From Adiantum capillus-veneris (Eukaryota; Streptophyta; Polypodiopsida; Polypodiales; Pteridaceae): a DNA stretch of 64,000 nucleotides. Below, piece after piece: positions 24,863-35,884 of the stretch (position 1 is the first letter of the stretch; every line of letters starts with the position of its first letter). A program made the position numbers and the translations under genes. Location: assembly GCA_014529385.2 (NCBI GenBank), contig CM043950.1, positions 72,632,435 to 72,696,434 on the forward strand. Reading direction: 5' to 3'. The notes below the pieces were generated by a model. The model searched no databases, was not told where the DNA came from, and saw only the letters and a program-made list of their open reading frames with translations.

Positions 24863-24867
24863 TGTGC
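24863..24867. other. Target site duplication, left copy (TGTGC)
   Basis: TGTGC directly precedes the copia LTR start and is repeated at 30158-30162 directly after the other LTR. A 5-bp duplication is the standard integration footprint for LTR elements. Confidence 0.9.
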
Positions 24868-25189
24868 TGTAAAGAATGAGGATGCAAGAGAGCTACACAA
24901 GACAAGCACAAAGCACACAGAGATGGAAAGCTTCTTCTTCTTCTTCACAGAAAAGAGAGTACAAAATGACTAAGTGCTAAAGCTGAAAAGTAGCACATAT
25001 GTACATGCGGTCACTAAGTGTGAACTCGCTAGAAGCGTACTAGGCTGGCACTATAAGTGTAGTCCAGCTGTAGAATCACTGGCAGAGATCCTCCGTGTCG
25101 GTCACCTAACGCGCCAGTGAGTAAATGCCGTAAGCGGCCAAGACCCGTAGTGGATGCCAGCTCAAGGTGTAGAGCTCGACATCTCAACA
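24868..25189 (-). repeat. Copia 3' LTR
   Basis: Begins TGTAAAGAATG and ends ATCTCAACA on the plus strand. The last 28 bases are also translated as the end of gag-pol. Confidence 0.95.
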
Positions 25190-28100
25190 CTCCCCCTCGA
25201 GCTCTGCATGTCGCAGAGTCCAAACATAGTCCGGAAACGTCGAAGCTTCTCAGCTCCAAGGGCCTTGGTAAAGATATCCTCTATCTGCTCCTCTGTGCTG
25301 ACGTAGACCAAGTCGATGTCGCCCGCCAACACTCGCTCTCGAACGTAGTGGTAATGGACCTCTATGTGTTTGGTCCTGGCATGGAACACTGGGTTCCTAG
25401 CCAACTGCATGCTGCTGAGGTTGTCACAATGGATGAAAATCTGTTGGTCCACCTGCACTCCCAAGTCCTCAAGTAATGTGCGTAGCCAAGCTACCTCGCA
25501 CGCCGCAACTGCTGCACCTCTGTACTCGGCCTCTGTGCTCGATAAAGCAACCGTAGGCTGCTTTTTGCTGCTCCAAGTAACAGCAGCACTCCCAAAAGAG
25601 AACATGAAGCCACTCGCAGATCTTCTATCAACAATGCTACCTGCCCAATCTGCATTTGTATACCCATACAATGCTAATGGTGCATCTGCTGCATAGAACA
25701 ATGCGTAGTCAAGAGTCCCTTGCACATACCTAAGTGTGCGTCGTACTCCATCCAAATGTGGCTTCCTCGTAAGTTGCATGAACTGACTCTCCAAGCCTAC
25801 TGTGTAGCTCAAGTCTGGCCTCGTGATAGTCAAGTAGATTAGACTACCCACAATCTTCCTGTACATGTTGACATCCTCAACAACATCACCCTTCTCTGCA
25901 CTCAGCTTTGCATTCACATCCAAGGGAATAGAAATTGGCTTACAATCAGCCATACCATACTTTGACAACATGTCCAAAGCATATTGTCTCTGTGATAGCC
26001 ATACACCCTCTGGAGTCTTGATCACTTCAATGCCAAGAAAGTAGCGCAACTCGCCTAAATCTTTCATTTCAAACTCCTCTTTGAGAAGACCCTTCACATG
26101 GTCAATCTCCATAGCATTGTCACCAACAATAATAAGGTCATCTACGTATATGGTAATGACCACAATCCCCACATCACTCTCACGTACATAGAGTGAATGA
26201 TCAGCATGAGCTCTCCTAAAACCAATACTGACAAGATACTTGGCAATCCTGTCATACCATGCTCTAGAGCCCTGCTTCAAACCATACAAAGCTTTGAGAA
26301 GTCTGCATACATAATCTGGGTAACCTGGATCGACATAACCAGGTGGCTGATCCATATACACTTCCTCTTGCAACTCACCATTCAAGAAGGCATTCTTTAC
26401 ATCCATTTGATGCATAATCCATCCTCTAGATGCAGCCACTGCTATGACAGCTCTCACTGTCGTCATCTTTGCCACTGGAGCAAAGGTCTCCTCATAGTCT
26501 ATGCCATACGTCTGTGCATAACCCTTTGCGACCAGCCTTGCCTTGTGACGCTCAATGTTACCATCAGCCTTATGCTTGGTTTTATACACCCATTTACAGC
26601 CAATAGCTTTCTTGCCACTTGGCAATGGCACCAACTCCCATGTGTCATTTGCTTCCAATGCAGCCATCTCTTCATTCATTGCATCATCCCAATGCACATT
26701 TCCAACTGCATCCTCAAAACATGTGGGCTCCACATCCCGTATCACCTTAGCCATGTAGGCTTGGTGATGCGCTAGATACCCATCATAAGTCAATTTCTGA
26801 ACTGGATTTCTGACTCTATTAGATCTGCGCGGTCCTTGGTCACTCCTTTGCCCTCTAGCATCTTCTTGTACTTTCCTTACACCAGGTGTCCTGACAGCCG
26901 GAATTCCAAATTCCTCATCAAGACTTTGTTCAGAACCATCTGAATCCATGTCTACATGTGAAAAACTTGATGATGCATCAACCATAAAGGGAGGTTCATC
27001 AACCTTTTCCTTTCCTTTTCGTGATACATTCCCTGTACCTGTTGGTGGAGTAACCTGCGTACGTAGTCTACCATTCCATGGTTTCTCAACAGAGCCAGGA
27101 GAAGAGGACTCTTTTGGTCCACTCAAAACCTGTGACTGTGGCCTCACATTTTGTACAACCACATCATCTTTTACATCAGCCCCAATAGTGCCATGTGCAT
27201 TACTGTACCAGCTGCTCATCTCATCAAAGACTACATCTCTGCTCACTCGTAATTCTCGTGTAGTAGGATTGTAGCACCTGTACCCCTTTTGTTCAAGGGA
27301 ATATCCCACAAGAATACATTTCTCTGCTTTAGGATCCAATTTCCTACGCAACTCATCTGGTACATGCACGTAAGCTATGCAGCCAAACACTTTCAAGTGT
27401 GCCAAATCAGGCTTTGTACCTGTAAACTTTTCCTCAGGTGTTACATCATGCACCGCAGCTGTAGGTGTCCCGTTCATAATGTACACAACTGTATTTACAG
27501 CTTCAGCCCAGAAATGATGAGGCATGTTCTTCTCATTCATCAATGCACGTGCAACCTCTGCAATGTGCCTGTTTTTCCTTTCTGCGACCCCATTCTGCTG
27601 TGGAGTATATGTGCATGTAAACTGCCTGTGTATACCATGCATTCGCAGAAAATCTGAAAAATCATTGGAGAAGTACTCTCCCCCTCCATCTGACCTCAAT
27701 GTCTTGATTTGCATATCTGTCTCCTTCTCAATCATGACTTTGAAGTCTTGAAAGTGACCAAACACTTCACTTTTGTTACGCATGAAGTAGACCCATACTT
27801 TCCTTGTATGGTCATCAATGAAAGAGACATAATACCTGCAACCATGTATACTTGCAGTATCGGTTGGACCCCAAACATCTGTGTGCACCACCTCAAGTGG
27901 CTTTTTACATACATTGCGCTCATGTGGAAATGAGCCCTTTGACTGTTTTCCAAACTGGCATGCTGCACACACTTTATGCATACCATCCACCTTGAATTTG
28001 GGCAAACCTTTTACAATCTGTTTTGATTGCATGTTGCGCAATCTCTGCTCATTCACATGGCCAATGCGTTTGTGCCAAATGTCAACATCAGCCACAACAC

Positions 28101-29511
28101 CTGTGCCCTGTGCAAATAATGCAGCTTTTACCTCAGGCATGTCTACATTCAGCATAAACATTCTGCCCACACATTTGCCCTCTGTGATCAGCTTATAGCC
28201 ATTCTGGAAATCTTCTACATAACAGCCATTTGGATTGAAGCGAACCTGCAAACCCTGCTCAACCATTTGTCCAACAGAAACAAGATTCTTTGTAATGTTT
28301 GGGACATGAAGTACATCTGCTAAGTACTTTGATTTCCCACTCTTCGTATTTAGAGGTATGTCCCCTACATGAGCAATGGGGTGAGCTGTGTCATCTCCTG
28401 TCTGCACATAGCCTGACACATCTGGTTTGCGCATATCTCTAAACCACTCTCCACGAGATGTCATGTGATTAGAGGCACCTGAATCCACATACCAAACATC
28501 ATCTTGGGTGGAATTCTCTGCAGTCATTGTATTCATTACATGTTGCATAACAAACATGCGCTCGTTTTTGTTGTCATCTGCATCTCTACTAGTAGATGCA
28601 TAGTTGCCCTGTTCTCTCTTTCTACTTGCTTTTCCCTTTGGACAGTCACGTGACATGTGACCTCTTTCACCACAAGTCCAACATTCTCTACTATCTGGAG
28701 TATGTTGCTGCCTGCTTGATCCTGCACCACGACCTCTTTGACTCCCCCTGCCTTGAGACTGGTTTCCCCTGCCACCTGTATTGTTTTGATTTGATTGACC
28801 TTCCAGAAATTGGCCCCTGCAACCCCTTGGGCCTCGACCACGACCTCTACCTCTACCTCTGTTGGAGTTAGAATAGAAGGCCTGTTCAGAATTATTTCTG
28901 CCATGAGAAGAAGATGTGTCAAGGTTCTTCTCCTCAAGAATAAGCATAGAAATCAAATCTTGGAACACGGGGATGTCGTCTCTTGTATTCATGGAAGACC
29001 TACAATGTACATACTCATCTCCTAGACCATCCAAGCATGCACGGACAATGTCATCGTCTTCCACTGAGACTTTAATAGATCCAAGAGCCTCAATGATACT
29101 CTTGATCTTCAAAGCATAATCATTGATGGAGAGGTTGTTCCTCTTAACCTGATTTAGCTCCGAATTTAGTTGAAGCTTCCTGGCCTTGGTGTTCACCTCG
29201 AACACTCTGCCTAAGTTTTTCCATGCAATGGCGGGGGTTTCAGCATCCTGTAGATAGCCCATCATGCCATATGTGATGCTCATAGAAAGCCAATACATCA
29301 CTTTGCTCTGGCCTTGTTGCCAGTCCCTCAAAAATTTCGTTTGTTCTGCTGTAGCATTTGCCTCGGGAATCTCTGGTTCCTTTTCATTGTCTCCTTCTAC
29401 ATAGTCCCAATAACCTTTTCCTTTTAGGAAATTTGTTATTCTGAACTTCCATGCAGGGTAGTTATTTTTCTCAAGCTTCTCAGTAACAATCTGACTGAAA
29501 CCGTCAGACAT
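25162..29511 (-). CDS. Copia gag-pol polyprotein, intact
   Basis: 1,449 residues with no interruption. Gag (about 1-200) begins MSDGFSQIVTEKLEKNNYPAW and is followed by an RG/Q-rich basic stretch; CCHC knuckle CWTCGERGHMSRDC at 277-290; protease with YVDSGASNH at 341-349; pre-integrase zinc segment about 475-525 (H480, H485, C515, C518); integrase core with D545, D608 and E644 (the last two 36 apart, the DD35E spacing). RT follows, with ARLVAKGYAQ, MDVKNAFLNGEL and catalytic YVDDLIIVG; then RNase H with TNADWAGS, SSTEAEYRG and IHCDNLSS. All catalytic residues I can name are present. The start is the first ATG downstream of the primer site. The stop lies inside the 3' LTR, so the last residues come from polypurine-tract and LTR sequence. 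The product copies and integrates the element through virus-like particles. Confidence 0.96.
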   Translation of the reverse strand: MSDGFSQIVTEKLEKNNYPAWKFRITNFLKGKGYWDYVEGDNEKEPEIPEANATAEQTKFLRDWQQGQSKVMYWLSMSITYGMMGYLQDAETPAIAWKNLGRVFEVNTKARKLQLNSELNQVKRNNLSINDYALKIKSIIEALGSIKVSVEDDDIVRACLDGLGDEYVHCRSSMNTRDDIPVFQDLISMLILEEKNLDTSSSHGRNNSEQAFYSNSNRGRGRGRGRGPRGCRGQFLEGQSNQNNTGGRGNQSQGRGSQRGRGAGSSRQQHTPDSRECWTCGERGHMSRDCPKGKASRKREQGNYASTSRDADDNKNERMFVMQHVMNTMTAENSTQDDVWYVDSGASNHMTSRGEWFRDMRKPDVSGYVQTGDDTAHPIAHVGDIPLNTKSGKSKYLADVLHVPNITKNLVSVGQMVEQGLQVRFNPNGCYVEDFQNGYKLITEGKCVGRMFMLNVDMPEVKAALFAQGTGVVADVDIWHKRIGHVNEQRLRNMQSKQIVKGLPKFKVDGMHKVCAACQFGKQSKGSFPHERNVCKKPLEVVHTDVWGPTDTASIHGCRYYVSFIDDHTRKVWVYFMRNKSEVFGHFQDFKVMIEKETDMQIKTLRSDGGGEYFSNDFSDFLRMHGIHRQFTCTYTPQQNGVAERKNRHIAEVARALMNEKNMPHHFWAEAVNTVVYIMNGTPTAAVHDVTPEEKFTGTKPDLAHLKVFGCIAYVHVPDELRRKLDPKAEKCILVGYSLEQKGYRCYNPTTRELRVSRDVVFDEMSSWYSNAHGTIGADVKDDVVVQNVRPQSQVLSGPKESSSPGSVEKPWNGRLRTQVTPPTGTGNVSRKGKEKVDEPPFMVDASSSFSHVDMDSDGSEQSLDEEFGIPAVRTPGVRKVQEDARGQRSDQGPRRSNRVRNPVQKLTYDGYLAHHQAYMAKVIRDVEPTCFEDAVGNVHWDDAMNEEMAALEANDTWELVPLPSGKKAIGCKWVYKTKHKADGNIERHKARLVAKGYAQTYGIDYEETFAPVAKMTTVRAVIAVAASRGWIMHQMDVKNAFLNGELQEEVYMDQPPGYVDPGYPDYVCRLLKALYGLKQGSRAWYDRIAKYLVSIGFRRAHADHSLYVRESDVGIVVITIYVDDLIIVGDNAMEIDHVKGLLKEEFEMKDLGELRYFLGIEVIKTPEGVWLSQRQYALDMLSKYGMADCKPISIPLDVNAKLSAEKGDVVEDVNMYRKIVGSLIYLTITRPDLSYTVGLESQFMQLTRKPHLDGVRRTLRYVQGTLDYALFYAADAPLALYGYTNADWAGSIVDRRSASGFMFSFGSAAVTWSSKKQPTVALSSTEAEYRGAAVAACEVAWLRTLLEDLGVQVDQQIFIHCDNLSSMQLARNPVFHARTKHIEVHYHYVRERVLAGDIDLVYVSTEEQIEDIFTKALGAEKLRRFRTMFGLCDMQSSRGSVEMSSSTP
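25190..25201 (-). promoter_or_regulatory. Copia polypurine tract
   Basis: On the minus strand GAGGGGGAG directly precedes the 3' LTR start TGTTGAG. It lies inside the gag-pol reading frame. Confidence 0.85.
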
Positions 29512-29819
29512 CTTGAAGCACTAAGACAAAATAGCTGCAATCTGCAAAAACCTGCAAATCTGCTGAACTTGCTATCGTGGTTCTTGTAACGCTTTCTACA
29601 CTCAACGAGTGTCCACAATCAAGCGTACATACAACCACTGTACTTGTACAGTAAATCTCTGTATACTGCACTTTGGAGACCTGTTCAGAAACTTGTGTTC
29701 AGAAACTTTGAAAAACCCCTAAAATTTTTTTCGCTGCGCGAGGCGCCTTCGGCATTTGGTCGTGGATTGCGAACGAAGGGATGGTGATGCTCTTGCTCTC
29801 TTAGCCTCTCTTACCTGCA

Positions 29820-29835
29820 CCAGGATCTGATACCA
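29820..29835 (-). promoter_or_regulatory. Copia primer binding site (tRNA-iMet type)
   Basis: TGGTATCAGATCCTGG on the minus strand begins immediately after the 5' LTR, without a spacer, and matches the usual initiator-tRNA-Met primer motif over its first ten bases. Confidence 0.9.
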
Positions 29836-30157
29836 TGTAAAGAATGAGGATGCAAGAGAGCTACACAAGACAAGCACAAAGCACACAGAGATGGAAAGCT
29901 TCTTCTTCTTCTTCACAGAAAAGAGAGTACAAAATGACTAAGTTCTAAAGCTGAAAAGTAGCACATATGTACATGCGGTCACTAAGTGTGAACTCGCTAG
30001 AAGCGTACTAGGCTGGCACTATAAGTGTAGTCCAGCTGTAGAATCACTGGCAGAGATCCTCCGTGTCGATCACCTAACGCGCCAGTGAGTAAATGCCGTA
30101 AGCGGCCAAGACCCGTAGTGGATGCCAGCTCAAGGTGTAGAGCTCGACATCTCAACA
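29836..30157 (-). repeat. Copia 5' LTR
   Basis: 322 bp, identical in length to the 3' LTR, with two base differences. It must hold the promoter; no clear TATA box was assigned. Confidence 0.95.
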
Positions 30158-30162
30158 TGTGC
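30158..30162. other. Target site duplication, right copy (TGTGC)
   Basis: Matches 24863-24867; after it the interrupted gypsy LTR resumes with CACGTGGCGG. Confidence 0.9.
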
Positions 30163-31083
30163 CACGTGGCGGACCATAGGGTGATGGCCCTTTGGGCTCT
30201 CCAAATTCCTTCAAAGGCATCCAATTGTGACAATAAAAAAATGCTTTTCCTAGCTTTCTTCCCTGGATTCCCTTTCATTGCTCCATTGTCCGATGACCGA
30301 GCCGCAAAACCGCACCGGATTCTCACTGAGTTGGCTCTCGTGCCGTGCAAACCCCACTGCATTTCGGATTCTCTGAGCTAGCTATCTAGGCCGCCAAAAA
30401 CCGGGAAAAACATCTGCCAACCTTTCACTATCAAATGATCCCAACTTCGTCTAGCTATATCTGACTAACCGAGCATCCAATTCACGTGCAGTCAACTCGT
30501 GCTAGCCCCACATGGTAAATACTTCCACCGAGAACCTTGGCGAGACTCAAAAGATGCTAGATGGCACATTTTCCAATGCGGTCAAGTGGGATTAGACCCG
30601 GACCCCGAAAAATCTTTAAATGGCCATAACTTGCTATCCAGAGCTCCGATTCACAATCCGAGAAGACAGGCATGCTCCACAACTCGAGCTATACACATGT
30701 ATACACTGACATCAGCCCGGGCCACCCGTCCCTAGCTGCCCTTTCTATCGAGGATCTGCTACACACTTTACCTTTAAACTGTAATATCTTGAGCACCGGG
30801 GCTGCGTTTGACGAGCCGTCTGGACCGGCTTCTAGAGCACGCTTAACTCTACATTCTAGAGCACTAACTGGCATTTCGGGCACCTTGACCTGCCATCCCA
30901 ACTGGACCATTCTGCTGCACTTTTGACCTAAAAAACCGCTTCAAACACACTTTCCCGCTATCCTTTGGCTGCCGAGGGCATCGGCACCTGCCCTAGCCTT
31001 TTGCACCGCACTCGATTGCACCCTTTGCCTAGCATAGACCACTACTTAGCTCTGACCAACTTTAGTTGCACCATCATTGCCCA
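30158..31083 (-). repeat. Tat-like 3' LTR, proximal part (right of the copia insertion)
   Basis: On the minus strand it starts near TGGGCAATGATGG at 31083, after a purine tract, and runs to 30158, then continues at 24862 beyond the copia insertion. It aligns with 9405-10320 and 12299-13200 on the plus strand. Confidence 0.75.
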
Positions 31084-31111
31084 ACCCTCTTGTTGAGCAT
31101 TCATGCTCAAC
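31083..31111 (-). promoter_or_regulatory. Hairpin plus polypurine tract
   Basis: Arms GTTGAGCAT and ATGCTCAAC around GA (31092-31111), followed on the minus strand by AAGAGGGT and the LTR start. Same layout as 12271-12299, with a paired base change in the stem. Confidence 0.65.
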
Positions 31112-31246
31112 TAAAAGCACACTTTTGAACCTGAAAACTGCAACACTTGACAAGCATGGAATGAAGTAAAAAACCATAGCTGTATGTACATGTTATGTGC
31201 AGAGTATGTACAAGGTGTTTTTTTTCCCTTCACAAGCTCACTCTGT

Positions 31247-34200
31247 TTAGGTTGGTTGCCCAACCCCCGTAGCCAGAATTTGGTGTACATGAGGCACTAA
31301 CCCCCTGTCAAAGTATAGCTTGAGCCGTACACCATTTACCCTATGCCTCAAATGTTTTCCATTGGCTCTCACCAGTTGATAGGTTCCATTCCGAAAGGTT
31401 TTATGCACTTTGTACGGACCCGTCCATTTCTTCTTGAACTTCTTTTGGAAGGTGAAGTCCAAGTAGCTCTCATACTTCATCACCAGATCTCCCTCTTGAA
31501 TCTCCTTGTTCGGCAAGCTCTTGTTGAACTTCGCCACTCGCTTATTCCTCTATTTCACATAAAAGTCTGCCACAGCCTCCCTATCCATTTGTAAAGCCTC
31601 CAAACTAGTGATTCGATCCCTCAACACGCCCTGTTGAGTGGCACTGACACGCCATATACCCTTCAATGCACCTAGTTGTGCATGCACTAGCAAAACTGCC
31701 TCTTTACCATAAACCAGATCAAATGGAGTGAAGTTTGTGGCCACCTTGTAGGATGTGTGGTAGGCCCACAAACACTTCTCCAAGTTTACCTCCCACTCTG
31801 TCACCTGCTTATAAACATATTTGGTCAACATCTTCACAATTTGCCCATTGGCACTCTCTACCAGACCATTGCACTGCGGGTGATTTGGCGAAGAGAAGCG
31901 GTGTTGGATACCCAGCTTTTCCCCTAAAGCCCACATTAATTTGCTTCGAAATCCTTGGCCTCTGTCCGAGATCAGCACCCATGGAACACCAAAACGGCAA
32001 CAAATGTTGTCAAACACGAACTGAGCTACCACATTTGCATTTACCTCTTTGACAATCTTGGCCTCAACCCACCTCGTAAGGTAGTCAATCGCCACTATAA
32101 TGTATTTTTTACCGCTTGTCGACTTTGGGAGTGGACCAATGGCATCCAAACCCCACTTCTCAAAAGCATCCTGGGCAATGATGGCTCCCTGCGATTCGGC
32201 TATCAGCCTCCTCTCACCCATAGTCTGACATTCATGGCAGGTTTTTCACCAATAGTGCACATCCTTCACAATGGAAGGCCACCAAAAGCCTTCTCTGAGC
32301 ACTCGAAACAGAACCTGATCTTTGCCCTGATGTCCGCTCTCTTCATGGCATTGCTCCAGCACCATTCCTATCTCCTCTTTGTACAACACCCTTCTAAGCA
32401 CTCGGTCACGCCCGTAATTCATGAGATCTTCACCTACCAGTGTGAATTTGCGGGCCTTTTGCACCACTCTTCTCTTTTGAAGCTTGGACAAACCCTCTGA
32501 ACATTGCCCTGTACTCAAAAAGCCTTCAATCTCCTTTAGAGTCTCTCTACCTACATAAGTGGCTGGGGCCACATATAGACCTGCAACATGTACCTGTACT
32601 TTTCTGCTAGCTTGTTGATCCGCCTCTTGATTCTGCTCTCTCCTCACATGCTTGAATTGGACTTCTTCAAAAGACTTCAACATCTTCTTGATGTAAAAGA
32701 ACCAATGCTTCAAAGAATCGCGCTTTACCTGCCATTGGCCTAAAAGTTGCTTGATGACCAGCAATGCATCCCCCTTTACCACCAACCTTGAAATGCCGAA
32801 CTCTATGCACTGCTTTAAACCCAAATGCAGAGCCAGATACTCTACCTCATTATTGGTGTGGACATCCTCTAAATCATACGCCTTTGAAAATATTGTTTTG
32901 CCACGCGGGTCGTGTATCACCACACTTCCTCCTGCTTTCTGCACTACCCTTCAATATGCTCCATCGAACCACATAGTGAAAGCATCTTCCAAGTCGGGTT
33001 TCTCCTTGACTTCATCTCGCACCACTCTTGGATAGGTCGGCAAATCCATAGCCTTGTTAACAAGAATGTCTGCCAGGTGAGACCGACTCATGTGATCCAC
33101 CTGAAACTCGAACTCAAACTCTTGTAGTTCCAACACCCACTTCATAATCCTCCTTCCTCGCTTCAAATGTAGCACTACCTCTGGCAATAGATTATTAGCC
33201 TTCAACACAAGAAACTTACGCACAATCAAATGGACTTTGAACTTGCTGCAAGCGAAGACTAGAGCCATCACCCACTGCTCCGCCTCGGTGTAGGTAGCCT
33301 CTCCTGGGCTAATAACCCTGCTCTCAAAGTATATCGGCTTGTAGCTTCTCCCTACCTTTTGCAATAGAACCGCTCCAATAGCAATTGTGCCCACTGTCAT
33401 AGATACATAAAAGTTGTCCTCTCGATTGGGAGGACACACCGCTGGCAACTGGCATAGAATCTCCTTGACCCTATCAAAATCCTCTTGAGCTTCCTCATCC
33501 CATTCATAGCCATGTACTTGTTGAGCCCTCTTTTGAAGAGGATGCACATATTGCAACAACATCCAAAAGAAACGTGACAAATACTTCAACTTAGGAACAA
33601 ATGAAGCCAAACCTTGAGCATCTGATGGGGGCTCCATCAACACCAATGCCTTCACCTTCTCAGGATCTACCTCTATACCGTTTTGCAACACCACATGACC
33701 TAACAGCTGCGCTTGAGGCTGTGCTAGCTTACACTTTTTCGGATTCAACTAGCCTCCTTCTTCTTCAAGCCTTTGAAAGCATAGTTGGAGCTTCGATAGG
33801 TGCTCCAACCTTGAACTATAGCAGTCGATATCATCCATGAAGACCCTAATAAAATGGCCCAATTATGGACCAAATACCCTGTTCATCCAACCTTGGAAGG
33901 TAGAGTATGCATTCACCAATCCGAAAGGCATCCTCTCATGCCCAGCCACCTGGTTTAGGATTTCATCTTGAAATGGCAAGGGGTAGTGATTCCTCTTGGT
34001 CGCGGCATTCAATGGCTTGTAGTCGACACACACTCTCCATTTCCCATTCTTCTTAGGGGTTATGACCACTGGTGAGACCCACTCTGACTCCTTCACAGGA
34101 TATATGATGCCTGCATCCAATAGTTTATTGATCTCCTGCCAAAGGGTTTCTTTTTGAATTTCTCCTAGCCTTCTTAGCTTCTGCAGTGATTTAGGCTTAT

Positions 34201-34294
34201 ACCCCTCCTTAAGAACAATTTTGTGCTCCACCCCCTTTGCACCTCGCAAATGCTTGTACTCCGTTGCAAACAGATTTGGATAGGACTCACACAC
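31247..34294 (-). pseudogene. pol: Tat-like gypsy pol with dual RNase H, five nonsense codons and an RT deletion
   Basis: A single frame covers the whole interval, cut by five stops (TAA near 33860, TAG near 33749, TGA near 32945, TGA near 32240, TAG near 31540). From 34294: RT with VCVDYKPLNA; the stretch that should hold motif A is missing between GHER and MPFGL, so the first catalytic Asp is lost, but motif C FMDDI remains. Then gypsy RNase H (TVGTIAIGAVLLQ), a second RNase H (MWFDGAY, TNNEVEYLALHLG, VKGDALLVIKQ), the integrase zinc region (HEESGHQGKDQ...CHECQ), core (DAIGPLPKS, LISDRGQGF, NGLVESANG) and C-terminal tail. Stops fit CAG/CAA-to-TAG/TAA and CGA-to-TGA. It is closely similar in layout to the element at 1-4349. 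Confidence 0.92.
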
Positions 34295-34362
34295 TTGAAC
34301 ATAGCTCTCCTTTTCCCCTTTGGTAAGGTCTTCACTTATGATACTCGAAACCTCCTCTATGC

Positions 34363-34905
34363 TTAAACCATGAGCTGAGGCTGCATATCTTCTTCTTTAG
34401 GTGGAGAGTCATATATGGTGAGCCCAAACAAGCCTGCATCTATCTTTAACATGTCATCCTCGCTCTCCTCTTCCTCTGTGCCAGTATAGCGTTCATCATA
34501 GCCCGTCTCAGTCTCGTACTCATAGCTCGTCGTGTCGCCCTCATCTTTAATTGCCATAGGACAAGAACTACTCTCCTTGGTCTTCAAATCAAGCACAATT
34601 TGTCTGCCTCTCTCTTTGTCGGGCAAAGTGAACATTTTGCTCTCCCAATCCTGTTTTGCACCTATTGCCAACAGCCATGGCCTACCCAAAATGATAGGGT
34701 AAGCATTATCCCCTGCTTTCATCACAAAGAAGTCAATCAGGAACTCTATGCCCATCATCTTGACCTTCACATCCTGCGCCACACCCAAACACCTGGCTTT
34801 AGTATGGTTAGCCATCCTCATGCGCACATTTGACCGGACTACTGCCTTGACTCCCGTCTCTTTCATGGCTACTTCCGTCATAACACAAACCTATGCTCCA
34901 CCGTC
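34363..34905 (-). pseudogene. Gypsy protease region of the same element
   Basis: Contains YIDGGA followed by a TAG (34882-34884) exactly where the related element has Q, then a retropepsin-like body with PIILGRPWLLAIG. The open part is 172 residues and ends in an acidic tail. It is out of frame with pol, so a frameshift separates them at about 34300-34360. The stretch 34906-35154 is the degenerate gag-protease linker. Confidence 0.8.
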
Positions 34906-35154
34906 TATGTAGGCTTGTACCTGCATCCTCTTCTCTATAATCACATCCACCAACGGAAGAACATTGGTGGGGATCCCTACTCTCAAAGCCATGTTTTACA
35001 CTGCTTGGACATTTCCCTTAGCTCTTGGCAGCCTGGTACTAACACTCGTGGACCACTACCTTCTTAACTTTGGATTTAAAGCTAACAACTGACCAAATGT
35101 AATACTTGCCTTTTGATTTTGAACATCACTCACCAGATTGTACTCGGGGTAGCC

Positions 35155-35859
35155 TCATCCTAGCTGGAAATCCGCTTGCTTGATCTTGCGACGCCTCCTT
35201 CTTTTGCTAGGCTCAGGCTGCTCTGCCTTCATCACCTTCTCTTTGCCCTTACTAGCTCTAGTTTCCCGTTCTACATCTGTCTCCCTCTCAACTCTTGCCC
35301 TCTTATTGGCCAAAACTTTGACATCCTGCTTGTCTACCCCTATGATGTTCACTCTTGGAGCCTCACCTCCGTTTTGCTGAGCTGGCTGCATAGGATTCTC
35401 CACCACTTTCTCTCTTGGACCATTGTATTGCCCTTGACCTCGACCTCTACCAAAAAGCGGGTACATACCTCCTCTTTCTCTCTGCGGTTGAGGACAATGA
35501 GGTGCATAATGCCCTTCTTCTCCACAATTGTAACACCTACCAGACAGTGGCCGTGCCCTGCCCCTTGCTCCTCTTGGCTGTCCTCTATCCATGAAACTAA
35601 GCCGCAACTCTTGCATCTGCTCAGATAAATCTTTCACTGTGCGCACCCAATTTTGCGTCACAACAGCTACACCTCGAATTCCCTGATTTTCTTCATGTCC
35701 AGCCTCTCTCGGGCTCTGCGGTTGAACATGGGCCATCGTCTCGTAGCCTGACACGCCCTGCTCTATCTTCTTCTTTATCTTTCTGCTCTTCGACCGTGCA
35801 ATGGCTACTGCACCATTATAATTCTTTGGTAGCCAACAAAGCAGCTGGCTGATGATCAA
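35155..35859 (-). pseudogene. gag: Gypsy gag, C-terminal part
   Basis: Open for 234 residues. It starts in mid-gag (LLCWLPKNYNGAV-type segment), includes the knuckle CYNCGEEGHYAPHC, and ends in a lysine/arginine-rich tail (KRRRRRKIK). No authentic gag start lies upstream: at about 35885 the sequence changes to a gag fragment on the opposite strand. Confidence 0.8.
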
Positions 35860-35884
35860 AGTGTTCGGTGGTTGAGTTTGAAGC

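Larger units (their letters stand above)
24868..30157 (-). mobile_element. Complete young Ty1/copia retrotransposon
   Basis: A 5,290-bp element with two 322-bp LTRs (24868-25189 and 29836-30157), a primer binding site, a single uninterrupted gag-pol frame, a polypurine tract and a TGTGC target duplication. The LTRs differ at two positions by eye (GTGCTAAAG/GTTCTAAAG; GTCGGTC/GTCGATC), about 99.4% identity, so insertion was recent. It sits inside the LTR of a Tat-like gypsy element in the same orientation. All functional parts are present, so it could be mobile, or mobile until recently. Confidence 0.95.

Noticed and set aside
26197-26775. Plus-strand open frame of 192 residues inside the copia element
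   Set aside because: Antisense to RT coding sequence; no motif of its own. The same holds for other plus-strand frames between 25117 and 29119.
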